From Vibrio zhanjiangensis (GTDB lineage: Bacteria; Pseudomonadota; Gammaproteobacteria; Enterobacterales; Vibrionaceae), in assembly GCF_030161235.1 (NCBI RefSeq), contig NZ_BSPW01000083.1, forward strand, positions 1 to 64,000: DNA of 64,000 nucleotides. Direction: 5' to 3'. The position numbers were made by a program, and so were the translations under genes. Below the pieces are notes generated by a model. It did no database searches. It was not told the origin of the DNA and saw only the letters and a program-made list of their open reading frames with translations. Below are positions 7,067 to 15,216 of the stretch, one piece after another (position 1 is the stretch's first letter; each line of letters begins with the position of its first letter).

Positions 7067-10000
7067 GCTTAACAGGCTTGAGAAAGGCGGTCGTATTGAG
7101 CGAGCACACAGTCTCACATTCTCATTCAATGGTAAGCGCTACACAGGTTGCAAAGGCGATACTATTGCGTCGGCCTTACTTGCCAATGGCGTTGATGTGG
7201 TGGGAAGAAGTTTCAAATATTCTCGGCCACGAGGAATATTGGCAGCAGGGGCAGAAGAGCCCAATGCCATTTTACAAGTCGGCAGCAGTCCTTCGACCAC
7301 TATTCCCAACATTCGCGCTACTCAGGCTGAGTTATATCAAGGTCTGACGGCCACCTCAGTTGCGGGTTGGCCAAGTGTGGAATTGGATGTGATGGCGGGG
7401 GTGGGAAAGGTAGGCGGTGCCATGATGCCGCCGGGCTTTTACTACAAAACGTTCATGCAACCTGAAAGCCTATGGCCAACGTACGAAAAATACATCAGAA
7501 AGGCTGCAGGTTTGGGTAAAGTCCCTGCTGAGCAAGACCCAGATCAGTACGATAAGCTTAATCATCATGCCGATGTGCTGATCATTGGTGCAGGGCCCGC
7601 TGGACTTGCAGCCGCAAAAACCTTGGCCGGTTCTGGCCTGCGTGTGATTGTGCTCGATGAGCAAAACGAATTTGGTGGCTCGCTACTGTCTAGTACTGAA
7701 AAGCTTGATGGTAAACCTTGCATGGACTGGGTTGCTGAAACTTTGGGGATCTTGTACTCAGACCCTAACGTTACCTTGTTGGCGAGAACGACGGCTTTTG
7801 GCTACTACGACCATAATTTTGTCGGAGCGGTAGAAAGGCGCAGCGATCATCTAGGCGAAAACGTATCGGGAATTCGTCAGCGTTTGCATCGCATTCGCGC
7901 TAAGAAAGTTATCTTGGCGACGGGGGCCTTGGAAAGACCACTGGTTTTTGCCAATAACGACGTGCCAGGGTGCATGTTAGCGTCTGCTGTCTCTACGTAC
8001 ATTAATCGTTATGCCGTTGCTGCGGGAAGCAAACTTGTGTTGATGACCACCAACGATCACGCGTACCAAACGGCGATTGATTGGCACAATGCAGGACGGG
8101 AAGTGGTGGCTGTGGTTGATACTCGGCAGGAATCAAACGGCGATCTCGTTTCAAAAGCGCGCAGCTTGGGCATCAAGATACTAATGGGGAAAGCGGTTAT
8201 AGAGGTCTCTGGCAGCAAACGAGTGACAGGGGTTAAGGTGGTTTCCCTTAACTCTGATGGCAGCGAAGTTATTGGTAAAGCAACCCATCTGACTTGCGAT
8301 ACGGTGGCAAGCTCTGGTGGCTGGAGTCCGGTTGTTCATCTATCCTGCCACACAGGGAGCAAGCCTATCTGGAACTCAGATATCGCAGGCTTTGTTCCCG
8401 GCCCTGCCTCTCATAACCAACTGTTTGTTGGCGGCGCCGTGGGAACCTACTCATTAGGCGCTGTTCTAGAACAAGGTGCTGGGGCAGGGCTCGTCAGTGG
8501 TGAAGAATTGGGCGGAGCGCTAATCGAGGCCAACTTCATTACCCCTAAGGCTCATGAGTACAATGAGTCAGACCCAATGGCGCTTTATCATGTTCCCCAT
8601 ATCAAACCGACCAGTCGAGCGCCTAAGCAATTTGTTGATTTTCAAAATGATGTAACCGCCGCGGGTATTGAGCTTGCCACAAGAGAAGGCTTTGAGTCGA
8701 TTGAGCATGTAAAACGTTATACCGCGATGGGATTTGGTACTGACCAAGGGAAAACATCCAATATCAATGGGATGGCTATTGTTGCCAAAGCACTAAATCA
8801 AACCATCCAAGAGACAGGCACAACCATTTTTCGCCCCATGTATACGCCAGTGACCTTTGGTGCGTTAGCGGGAAGAGATACGGGCAAATTGTTTGACCCT
8901 GCAAGGTTTAGCGCAATTCATGAGTGGCATGTTGCTCACGGGGCAAAGTTTGAAGATGTGGGGCAATGGAAGCGGCCTTGGTATTTTCCAAAGCAAGGCG
9001 AGACCATGCAGGATGCACTCACGCGTGAGTGTATGGCAACGCGTCGTAGCATAGGTATCTTAGATGCGTCCACGCTTGGAAAAATTGATATTCAAGGTAA
9101 GGATGCAAGAGAGTTTCTTAATCGAATTTACACCAATTCATGGTCAAAGCTTGCTCCGGGCCGCTGTCGATATGGTGTTATGTGTAAAGAAGATGGCATG
9201 ATCTTCGATGATGGCGTGACTTCTTGTATCAATGACAATCACTTTATTATGACTACCACTTCTGGTGGAGCTGCCGCAGTACTCGAATGGTTAGAGCTAT
9301 GGCATCAAACAGAGTGGCCAGAGTTAGAGGTGTATTTTGCTAGTGTGACCGATCATTGGGCAACGATGACAATATCTGGTCCGAATAGCCGATTTTTGCT
9401 CGAAAAGTTGGTGGATGGTCATGATGTGTCCAATGACGCGTTTCCTTATATGAGTTGGCAGTCATTTAAGGTAGCTGGCGTAGATGCACGAGCATTTCGT
9501 ATCAGTTTTACTGGTGAGCTGTCTTTTGAAATTAACGTGCCAGCCAATTATGGCTTATACGTGTGGGAACAAGTCATGGCTGCTGGTGAGGAGTTTGGTA
9601 TCACGCCTTATGGCACCGAAACCATGCACATTCTTCGTGCCGAGAAAGGCTTTATTATTGCAGGGCAGGACACAGATGGCTCGGTATCTCCGCAAGATAT
9701 GGATATGAACTGGATCGTCGGTAAAAACAAAACATTCAGTTATATCGGTAAGCGCTCATGGGAGCGTGAAGACAACCAGCGGCAAGATAGAAAACAGTTT
9801 GTTGGGTTACTAACTCAAGATCCCAGTGTCGTGTTACCTGAAGGGGCTCAAGCGGTCTTTGACCCCAGTGAGCCAATCCCAATGACAATGGTTGGGCATG
9901 TCACATCAAGTTATTACAGCCCAGTATTAGATCGCTCTATTGCATTGGGCGTTATCAAAGGCGGTTTGTCTCGGGTAGGCGAAAAGGTGTATTTCCCGCT

Positions 10001-10079
10001 GCCTGATGGAACATCAGTAGAAGCTGAAATTACCACATCTGTATTTTATGATCCCAAAGGAGAGCGCCAAAATGTCTGA
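7059..10079 (+). CDS. soxA: Sarcosine oxidase alpha subunit
   Basis: A 1006-residue subunit is counted from ATG 7059, preceded by AAGAGGAG; an upstream frame extension from 7029 has no ribosome site. Order: an N-terminal ferredoxin-like fold lacking cluster cysteines (ALLANGVDVVGRSFKYSRPRG), an NAD/FAD Rossmann unit (ADVLIIGAGPAGLAAAKTLAGSG, about 175-198), a second dinucleotide region, and a C-terminal aminomethyltransferase (GcvT-like) half from about residue 600. The C-terminal half transfers the methyl-derived carbon to THF to give 5,10-methylene-THF. Overlaps of 8 bp with both soxD and soxG support a single operon. Confidence 0.96.
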   Translation: MAELNRLEKGGRIERAHSLTFSFNGKRYTGCKGDTIASALLANGVDVVGRSFKYSRPRGILAAGAEEPNAILQVGSSPSTTIPNIRATQAELYQGLTATSVAGWPSVELDVMAGVGKVGGAMMPPGFYYKTFMQPESLWPTYEKYIRKAAGLGKVPAEQDPDQYDKLNHHADVLIIGAGPAGLAAAKTLAGSGLRVIVLDEQNEFGGSLLSSTEKLDGKPCMDWVAETLGILYSDPNVTLLARTTAFGYYDHNFVGAVERRSDHLGENVSGIRQRLHRIRAKKVILATGALERPLVFANNDVPGCMLASAVSTYINRYAVAAGSKLVLMTTNDHAYQTAIDWHNAGREVVAVVDTRQESNGDLVSKARSLGIKILMGKAVIEVSGSKRVTGVKVVSLNSDGSEVIGKATHLTCDTVASSGGWSPVVHLSCHTGSKPIWNSDIAGFVPGPASHNQLFVGGAVGTYSLGAVLEQGAGAGLVSGEELGGALIEANFITPKAHEYNESDPMALYHVPHIKPTSRAPKQFVDFQNDVTAAGIELATREGFESIEHVKRYTAMGFGTDQGKTSNINGMAIVAKALNQTIQETGTTIFRPMYTPVTFGALAGRDTGKLFDPARFSAIHEWHVAHGAKFEDVGQWKRPWYFPKQGETMQDALTRECMATRRSIGILDASTLGKIDIQGKDAREFLNRIYTNSWSKLAPGRCRYGVMCKEDGMIFDDGVTSCINDNHFIMTTTSGGAAAVLEWLELWHQTEWPELEVYFASVTDHWATMTISGPNSRFLLEKLVDGHDVSNDAFPYMSWQSFKVAGVDARAFRISFTGELSFEINVPANYGLYVWEQVMAAGEEFGITPYGTETMHILRAEKGFIIAGQDTDGSVSPQDMDMNWIVGKNKTFSYIGKRSWEREDNQRQDRKQFVGLLTQDPSVVLPEGAQAVFDPSEPIPMTMVGHVTSSYYSPVLDRSIALGVIKGGLSRVGEKVYFPLPDGTSVEAEITTSVFYDPKGERQNV

Positions 10080-10734
10080 TATCACTCTTGAAGCTAGGGC
10101 CGACAACAAAGTCACCTCTCCCAGCCCTAAAGCGCAATGGATGCCCCGAGAGGCTTCACCTCTCGCCCATGTGGAATTTATAACACCTGACCAATTATAT
10201 CAGCAGACGAGCGTTGACATCCGTGAGATTAAAGGTTTAACCCACTTTATCTTGAGGGGAAAAACAGAGAACCCCGTTTTTACTTCTGGGGTTGAAAAGG
10301 CGCTTGGCGTAGCGCTTCCTATTGCACCGGGAACGTCCGTTCAAACCGATCGCCTGCGTGTTTTCTGGCAATCTCCTGATGAATGGTTGATTATTGGAGA
10401 GCCTAATTCAGCTGTGGCAATCGAATTGGCTTTGCATCAGCATTTAGAGGGGCATTATGCGGTCACTGAAGTGAGCAGTGGCCAAACTCTTCTGAGTCTG
10501 AGTGGAGCAAATGCTGAAAATGTCATAAAAAAATCAACCTTGTATGACGTCCATATCCGTCAGTTCCCGATAGGTCATGTGGCTGGAACCACGTTTGCCA
10601 AATCACAAGTTCAAATTCGGCGTATTGGCGAGCAGGCATTTGAGCTTGTGGTTCGTCGAAGTTTCGCCGACTACCTATGGATGTGGCTAATGGATGCAGG
10701 GCGTGAGTATGGTGTGGTCTTTCATAAAGACTAG
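10072..10734 (+). CDS. soxG: Sarcosine oxidase gamma subunit
   Basis: A 220-residue protein from ATG 10072, preceded by AAAGGAGAG; its start overlaps the soxA stop by 8 bp. It has the SoxG/GcvT-like fold signatures RVFWQSPDEWLIIGEP, SSGQTLLSLSGANAENVIKK and the C-terminal FELVVRRSFADYLWMWLMDAGREYG. It completes the beta-delta-alpha-gamma complex. The N-terminal 60 residues are variable. Confidence 0.93.
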   Translation: MSDITLEARADNKVTSPSPKAQWMPREASPLAHVEFITPDQLYQQTSVDIREIKGLTHFILRGKTENPVFTSGVEKALGVALPIAPGTSVQTDRLRVFWQSPDEWLIIGEPNSAVAIELALHQHLEGHYAVTEVSSGQTLLSLSGANAENVIKKSTLYDVHIRQFPIGHVAGTTFAKSQVQIRRIGEQAFELVVRRSFADYLWMWLMDAGREYGVVFHKD

Positions 10735-10743
10735 CCGGACAAC

Positions 10744-10775
10744 CAGTCGCCAAACCGATTTGGTGTTGGCGACTG
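10744..10775 (+). other. Strong hairpin between soxG and purU without a U-tract
   Basis: A perfect 10-bp stem CAGTCGCCAA/TTGGCGACTG encloses a 12-base loop, directly after soxG and 25 bp before purU. It is followed by ACAATAAC, so it does not look like an intrinsic terminator. It may be a stability or processing element that sets purU levels relative to the sox genes. Confidence 0.6.
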
Positions 10776-10800
10776 ACAATAACAGTCTTAAGGTGACTTA

Positions 10801-11673
10801 ATGAATCAATCAAATTCCAACTACATTTTAACCGCAAGCTGTCCTAGCCGTATTGGGACAGTGGATGTAGTGACCCGCTTTTTATGTGAATCTGGGTGTT
10901 ATATATCCGAGTTAAACTCTTTTGATGATGAGTTGAACCAGCGCTTTTTTATTCGAGTCGAATTTGCTCAAGAGGGCAGTGGAAAGTTTGATCAGCAAGC
11001 GTTTAAGCAAGGCTTTGGTGAACGCAGTAAAGCCTTTAATATGGAATGGGAGTTGACCGATAAGAGTTACAGACCTTCTGTGGTGATCATGGTGTCTAAA
11101 TATGATCACTGTTTGAACGATTTGCTCTACCGCTATCGCACCCATAATCTGCCTATCGATATCAAAGCGGTGATCTCTAATCACGAAGATTTGAGGTCAC
11201 TAGCGGAATGGCATGATATTCCTTATCACTGCTTTCCTATTTCCCATGAAACTAAGTCACAACAAGAAGCGCAAGTACAAAAAGTATTGGATGATGTTGG
11301 CTGCGAGTTATTGATTCTTGCCCGATACATGCAAGTTCTGTCTGATTCAATGTGTCAACAATGGTCACGAAAAGCGATTAACATTCATCACTCATTGCTC
11401 CCCGGTTTTAAAGGCGCAAAACCTTATCATCAAGCGTATGATAAAGGCGTGAAACTCGTTGGAGCCACAGCGCATTATGTCAGTAGCGACTTAGATGAGG
11501 GGCCGATTATTACCCAAGGCATGGAAAATGTGAATCATACCTATTACCCCAAAGATCTGATCAAAAAAGGTAAGGATATTGAAGCGCTAACGCTTGCCAA
11601 AGCCATTCAATATCATATTGAAAAGCGCGTGTTTTTATTTAACGACAAAACGGTAGTTTTTGAACGTTCCTAA
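10801..11673 (+). CDS. purU: Formyltetrahydrofolate deformylase
   Basis: PurU hydrolyses 10-formyl-THF to formate and THF. The 290-residue protein has an N-terminal ACT-type regulatory domain (about 8-85) and a formyltransferase-like hydrolase domain (about 95-285). Catalytic Asn194 and His196 (NIHHSLLPGF) and Asp232 (SDLDEGPII) are visible. Its position 66 bp behind soxG implies co-expression, which fits recycling of THF when sarcosine floods the folate pool with one-carbon units. The start has a TTAAGGTGA ribosome site. Confidence 0.95.
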   Translation: MNQSNSNYILTASCPSRIGTVDVVTRFLCESGCYISELNSFDDELNQRFFIRVEFAQEGSGKFDQQAFKQGFGERSKAFNMEWELTDKSYRPSVVIMVSKYDHCLNDLLYRYRTHNLPIDIKAVISNHEDLRSLAEWHDIPYHCFPISHETKSQQEAQVQKVLDDVGCELLILARYMQVLSDSMCQQWSRKAINIHHSLLPGFKGAKPYHQAYDKGVKLVGATAHYVSSDLDEGPIITQGMENVNHTYYPKDLIKKGKDIEALTLAKAIQYHIEKRVFLFNDKTVVFERS

Positions 11674-11741
11674 CGTGTTTTATCGTCAATATGGGTTTTT
11701 GCCGACTGGCATGCTTAGCTATATTTTCATTTTTAAAGTGC

Positions 11742-11772
11742 TTGACCTTACCCTTAGGGAAAGGTCTATATT
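11742..11772 (+). promoter_or_regulatory. CueR-type MerR-family copper-responsive promoter
   Basis: The -35 TTGACC (11742-11747) and -10 TATATT (11767-11772) are separated by 19 bp, the overlong spacer typical of MerR-family promoters. The spacer holds the dyad ACCTTACCC-TTA-GGGAAAGGT (11745-11765), very close to the CueR operator pattern ACCTTCC...GGAAGGT. No cueR gene is in the window, so the activator acts in trans. Confidence 0.88.
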
Positions 11773-11796
11773 CAACTTTCAAACCGAAGGTATACT

Positions 11797-12252
11797 ATGA
11801 AGCACTCACTTAAACACACATTGATTACGTTACTCAGTATCTTAGCGATGCTGATGACTAGTTATGTGTCTAGTGTGCGCGCAATGCCAGGAAATAGTAT
11901 GCCTTTTTCTGTGATGTCATCGAGTGATATGCCTTGCCATACTCGCAAAATCGACTTTTTGACTACATCAACAGAGCTTGTTCAAATAAGTTCCCGTGAG
12001 AACTGCCATTCGATGGTAGGGTCGTCGCTTGATGACTTGGATAAGGCCGCCTCAGATACGATGACACATTGTCAGGGAGCTAACTCAACGGTTGATAACT
12101 GTTGTCCTTCTGTTTGTTCAGGTGTGCCATACCCAATAGATACACTTAGCTCTCTTGGCATGGTGTCCGTTTCACGAGCGCTTCATCAATCACTTAAACT
12201 GGATCTGGCTGTCGCATATATCGATGGCTTACAACGTCCACCTTCCTTGTAG
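11797..12252 (+). CDS. Small exported Cys/Met-rich protein, first gene of the copper operon
   Basis: A 151-residue protein has a signal peptide (hydrophobic residues 8-28, SSVRA-MPG). The mature part contains metal-ligand-rich patches: Met-Pro repeats (MPGNSMPFSVMSSSDMPCH), CHSM, THCQ and CCPSVCSG. The family is not recognised, but its place directly behind the CueR-type promoter and ahead of cusC supports a periplasmic copper-sensing, sequestering or delivery role. It may match uncharacterised copper-operon leader proteins of other vibrios. Confidence 0.7.
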   Translation: MKHSLKHTLITLLSILAMLMTSYVSSVRAMPGNSMPFSVMSSSDMPCHTRKIDFLTTSTELVQISSRENCHSMVGSSLDDLDKAASDTMTHCQGANSTVDNCCPSVCSGVPYPIDTLSSLGMVSVSRALHQSLKLDLAVAYIDGLQRPPSL

Positions 12253-12275
12253 TTCAATCCTCATTTCTGTTCGTT

Positions 12276-12309
12276 CTCAAACATGCTGGCGATAGGTGCC
12301 GTGTTTGAG
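12276..12309 (+). other. Hairpin between the copper leader gene and cusC
   Basis: CTCAAACA pairs with TGTTTGAG around an inner GGC/GCC stem, in the 89-bp gap before cusC. No U-tract follows immediately, although a TTTTTATT run lies about 20 bp further on. It may be a partial terminator or attenuator that reduces read-through into cusCBA. Confidence 0.45.
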
Positions 12310-12341
12310 GTAGTCCATATTTTTATTCATGGATCAACATT

Positions 12342-13724
12342 GTGACTATTGAATTTTATCGTCTTGGTTTTCCTAAAACCTTGAGTGTTACGATTGCAGT
12401 TCTCGTTTCTGCTGTGCCTTTGTCGTCTAGCGCCAAGGACCAGAGTTTGCAGAGTAACCTTGCTGCTAGGCAGCAACTGAACCTAGTTATTGAAACTGCG
12501 CTGGCAAATGATACTAGCCGTGCACAATATGCTGCTCAATCTAAAGCTATGCGAGAGACCGCTGTGGCGAGCGCTACCTTAATGGACCCCAAACTCAAAG
12601 TGGGTTTTGGTGGCTTGCCAGTTGACTCTTTCGAGTTCGATCAAGACCCTATGACTAACCTCTCTCTTGGGTTGATGCAGCAATTTGAACGAGGTTCGAC
12701 TTTGGAGTTGAATCAACAGCAAAATAACCAACAAGCTGACGCCATTGCCTATCAGATTCAGGTAAGAGAGAGGGACGTTGCCAATAGTATTACTCAGCTA
12801 TGGTTAGAGCTAGGCTATTTGAAATTTACTTACCATCTTATTAAACAAAATCAAGATCTTATGATGGAGATGGAGCGGTATATAAAAACCAATTACGCCA
12901 TTGGCAACAGTGAAGCGCAAGATCTACTCAACAGCCAAATACAAATTAGCAAATTAGACGAAAAATTACAGCTAAATCACCAAAAACAAAGCCGGTTGGT
13001 AGCGCAGTTATCCGAATGGCTTGGGAGTGGTTGGGAAACTGAGAGCCTCGTGAGCAGTGCCAATTATCAGCTTGCTTGGACCAAGTTAGATTCAATTTTG
13101 AACAATGCGGACAGTCAGCGCCAGTATTATCCCCTGCTTAATCAGCACCCTCTGGTTCAGATAGCTGAGAGCAACATTTCGGTCAATCGAACTCAAGTTG
13201 AGATAGCAGAGCAAGCTTTTTCACCACAATTTGGTGTGGAAGTTATGTATGCCTATCGTCAAGCAGATGCGATGAATGGGGAACCTGCATCCGATCTGGT
13301 GAGCGCTTATCTCACCATGGATATCCCGCTATTCACCGGCAATCGACAAGATAAAAAGCTTGCCGCAGCCCAATACCAAGTTGGTGCATCGCAATATCAA
13401 AAAGATACTTTGTTAGCGCAGATGTCTGCCAAAGTTGCCGCTTTAATAAACGATAGAACCAATATTACTGAGCGTGTCGAACGTTACCAAGAGCGATTAT
13501 TGCCGCAGGCGAAGACAAGGATTGAAGCGGTTGAAAGGGGATATCAAAACAATACCGCTGAGTTTGGTGAAGTGGTCACGGCGTCGACTGACGAGCTGGC
13601 ATTAAAAATGGAGCTTACCCGTCTAATTACTGACCTAAATCAAACCAATAGCCAGCTTGCTTCTCTGCTTGGTGGCTTTGAATATCAAGTGGCTACTCCG
13701 ACTGCCAACTACCGACAACAGTAA
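12342..13724 (+). CDS. cusC: Outer-membrane channel of a copper/silver efflux system (TolC family)
   Basis: A 460-residue protein uses GTG 12342 as start, with a signal-peptide-like segment (residues 10-31). It shows the TolC/OEP duplicated helical pattern: long amphipathic helices (RDVANSITQLWLELGYLKF; the LPQAKTRIEAVERGYQNN region) and beta strands such as QFGVEVMYAYRQADAMNG. The channel would pair with CusB and CusA to export Cu(I)/Ag(I) from the periplasm. It lacks an obvious lipobox, unlike E. coli CusC. It is 13 bp upstream of cusB. Confidence 0.9.
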   Translation: MTIEFYRLGFPKTLSVTIAVLVSAVPLSSSAKDQSLQSNLAARQQLNLVIETALANDTSRAQYAAQSKAMRETAVASATLMDPKLKVGFGGLPVDSFEFDQDPMTNLSLGLMQQFERGSTLELNQQQNNQQADAIAYQIQVRERDVANSITQLWLELGYLKFTYHLIKQNQDLMMEMERYIKTNYAIGNSEAQDLLNSQIQISKLDEKLQLNHQKQSRLVAQLSEWLGSGWETESLVSSANYQLAWTKLDSILNNADSQRQYYPLLNQHPLVQIAESNISVNRTQVEIAEQAFSPQFGVEVMYAYRQADAMNGEPASDLVSAYLTMDIPLFTGNRQDKKLAAAQYQVGASQYQKDTLLAQMSAKVAALINDRTNITERVERYQERLLPQAKTRIEAVERGYQNNTAEFGEVVTASTDELALKMELTRLITDLNQTNSQLASLLGGFEYQVATPTANYRQQ

Positions 13725-13737
13725 TAAAGGATTAAAA

Positions 13738-15216
13738 ATGAGTACATATAGAATTGCTTGCTTCGCTTTGCTGATTGGCGGTGTTTTGGGTTTTGGTATT
13801 AACAGTGTTGTGAGTGGAATAAACCAGCCTATGTCTGAAACAAAAGATGGAGATTCCAGTGCAACGAACGATCCATTGTATTGGGTAGCGCCTATGGACC
13901 CCAATTATCAAAGAGATAAACCGGGCAAGTCACCCATGGGGATGGATCTTATCCCAGTCTATGCTGATGACCTAAATCGCGACAATGATAAGCCGGGAAC
14001 CGTGAAGATCGATCCTGCTGTTGAGAATAACCTTGGAGTGAAAACGGCCGCTGCTGAGTATGAAGTGTTAGCGCCTAGAATAGAAACCGTTGGCTATATT
14101 GCTTTTGATGAGAGCCTGCTTTGGCAAACGAATGTGCGGGTTTCCGGTTGGGTTGAAAAACTCTACATCAATGCCGTTGGTGAAAAAGTTAAGCGGGGAG
14201 AAGTCTTGTTTACCCTATATTCTCCTGAACTGGTGAAGGCGCAAGAAGAGCTGATCAATGCTTATCAAACTAAACGAAAAGGCATGATAGAAGCGGCGAC
14301 AGAGAGACTGATTACTCTAGGAGTTGATAAAGCGCAAGTAAAGCAAATAGCAAACCGAGGTAGAGCTTTTCAAAGCATAGAAATCAAGGCGCCCTCGGAT
14401 GGCATTATTGCCAGCCTTAACATCCGAGAAGGAGGGTATTTGTCTCCAGCTCAAGCTGTGATCAGCGCTGGCCCCCTTGATGATGTTTGGGTTGATGCAG
14501 AGGTTTTTGAGCGTCAATCGCATTGGATTGAGCAGGGTAGTGAGGCGGTTATGACTTTAGATGCCCTTCCCAGAGGTGAATGGAAAGGAGAAGTCGACTA
14601 TGTCTATCCTATTTTAGATCCTAGCACTCGTACTCTACGTGTTCGCTTGCGTTTCCCTAACCCTAATGGGGATCTAAAACCTAACATGTTTGCTAACGTT
14701 ACCTTAAAGCCAGTTACTAGCGACAAGGTGCTTACGATACCACGTGCTTCTGTTATTTATTCGGGAGGAATGGCGAGAGTTGTTCTTGCGCAAGGCGGTG
14801 GCAAATATCGGTCTGTTCAAATTAAAGTTGGCCGTGAAGCATCAGATAAAGTGGAAGTATTGCAAGGGCTAAAGCGAGGAGAGCGGGTCGTTACATCCGC
14901 ACACTTTATGCTCGACTCTGAATCGAGTCAGTCTGCAGACCTTTCACGTATCAACGGGTTAGATGATACGGTTTGGGCCAAAGAAGTATGGGTCAGCGGC
15001 AATATTACCATGCTTATGGCTGATTTTGGCATGATTACTGTGTCTCATCAGCCGGTGTCCTCTTGGCGTTGGCAAGCTGGAGAAAGGAGTTTCTCCGTAG
15101 CAGAAAAAGACATGCTAGCTGGGTTTGAAGAAGGACAAACGGTTGATTTTTTAATTGAGAAGAACGGCAGTGACTTTGTCTTGAAGCAGCTAAAAATGAG
15201 TGAGGGTAAACAATGA
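13738..15216 (+). CDS. cusB: Copper/silver efflux membrane-fusion protein with fused CusF-like domain
   Basis: A 492-residue protein starts at ATG 13738, preceded by AAAGGA. Order: N-terminal membrane anchor (about 7-27), a heavy-metal-binding YHS-like motif (YWVAPMDPNYQRDKPGKSPM, about 48-67, then GMDLIPVY), a lipoyl/hairpin/barrel adaptor core (WVEKLYINAVGEKVKRGEVLF; IKAPSDGIIASLNIREGGYL), and a C-terminal domain of about 70 residues resembling CusF (VSGNITMLMADFGMITVSHQ, then PVSSWRWQ). CusF normally is a separate Cu chaperone using Met/His/Trp ligands; here chaperone and adaptor appear fused. The stop overlaps cusA by 4 bp. Confidence 0.92.
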   Translation: MSTYRIACFALLIGGVLGFGINSVVSGINQPMSETKDGDSSATNDPLYWVAPMDPNYQRDKPGKSPMGMDLIPVYADDLNRDNDKPGTVKIDPAVENNLGVKTAAAEYEVLAPRIETVGYIAFDESLLWQTNVRVSGWVEKLYINAVGEKVKRGEVLFTLYSPELVKAQEELINAYQTKRKGMIEAATERLITLGVDKAQVKQIANRGRAFQSIEIKAPSDGIIASLNIREGGYLSPAQAVISAGPLDDVWVDAEVFERQSHWIEQGSEAVMTLDALPRGEWKGEVDYVYPILDPSTRTLRVRLRFPNPNGDLKPNMFANVTLKPVTSDKVLTIPRASVIYSGGMARVVLAQGGGKYRSVQIKVGREASDKVEVLQGLKRGERVVTSAHFMLDSESSQSADLSRINGLDDTVWAKEVWVSGNITMLMADFGMITVSHQPVSSWRWQAGERSFSVAEKDMLAGFEEGQTVDFLIEKNGSDFVLKQLKMSEGKQ

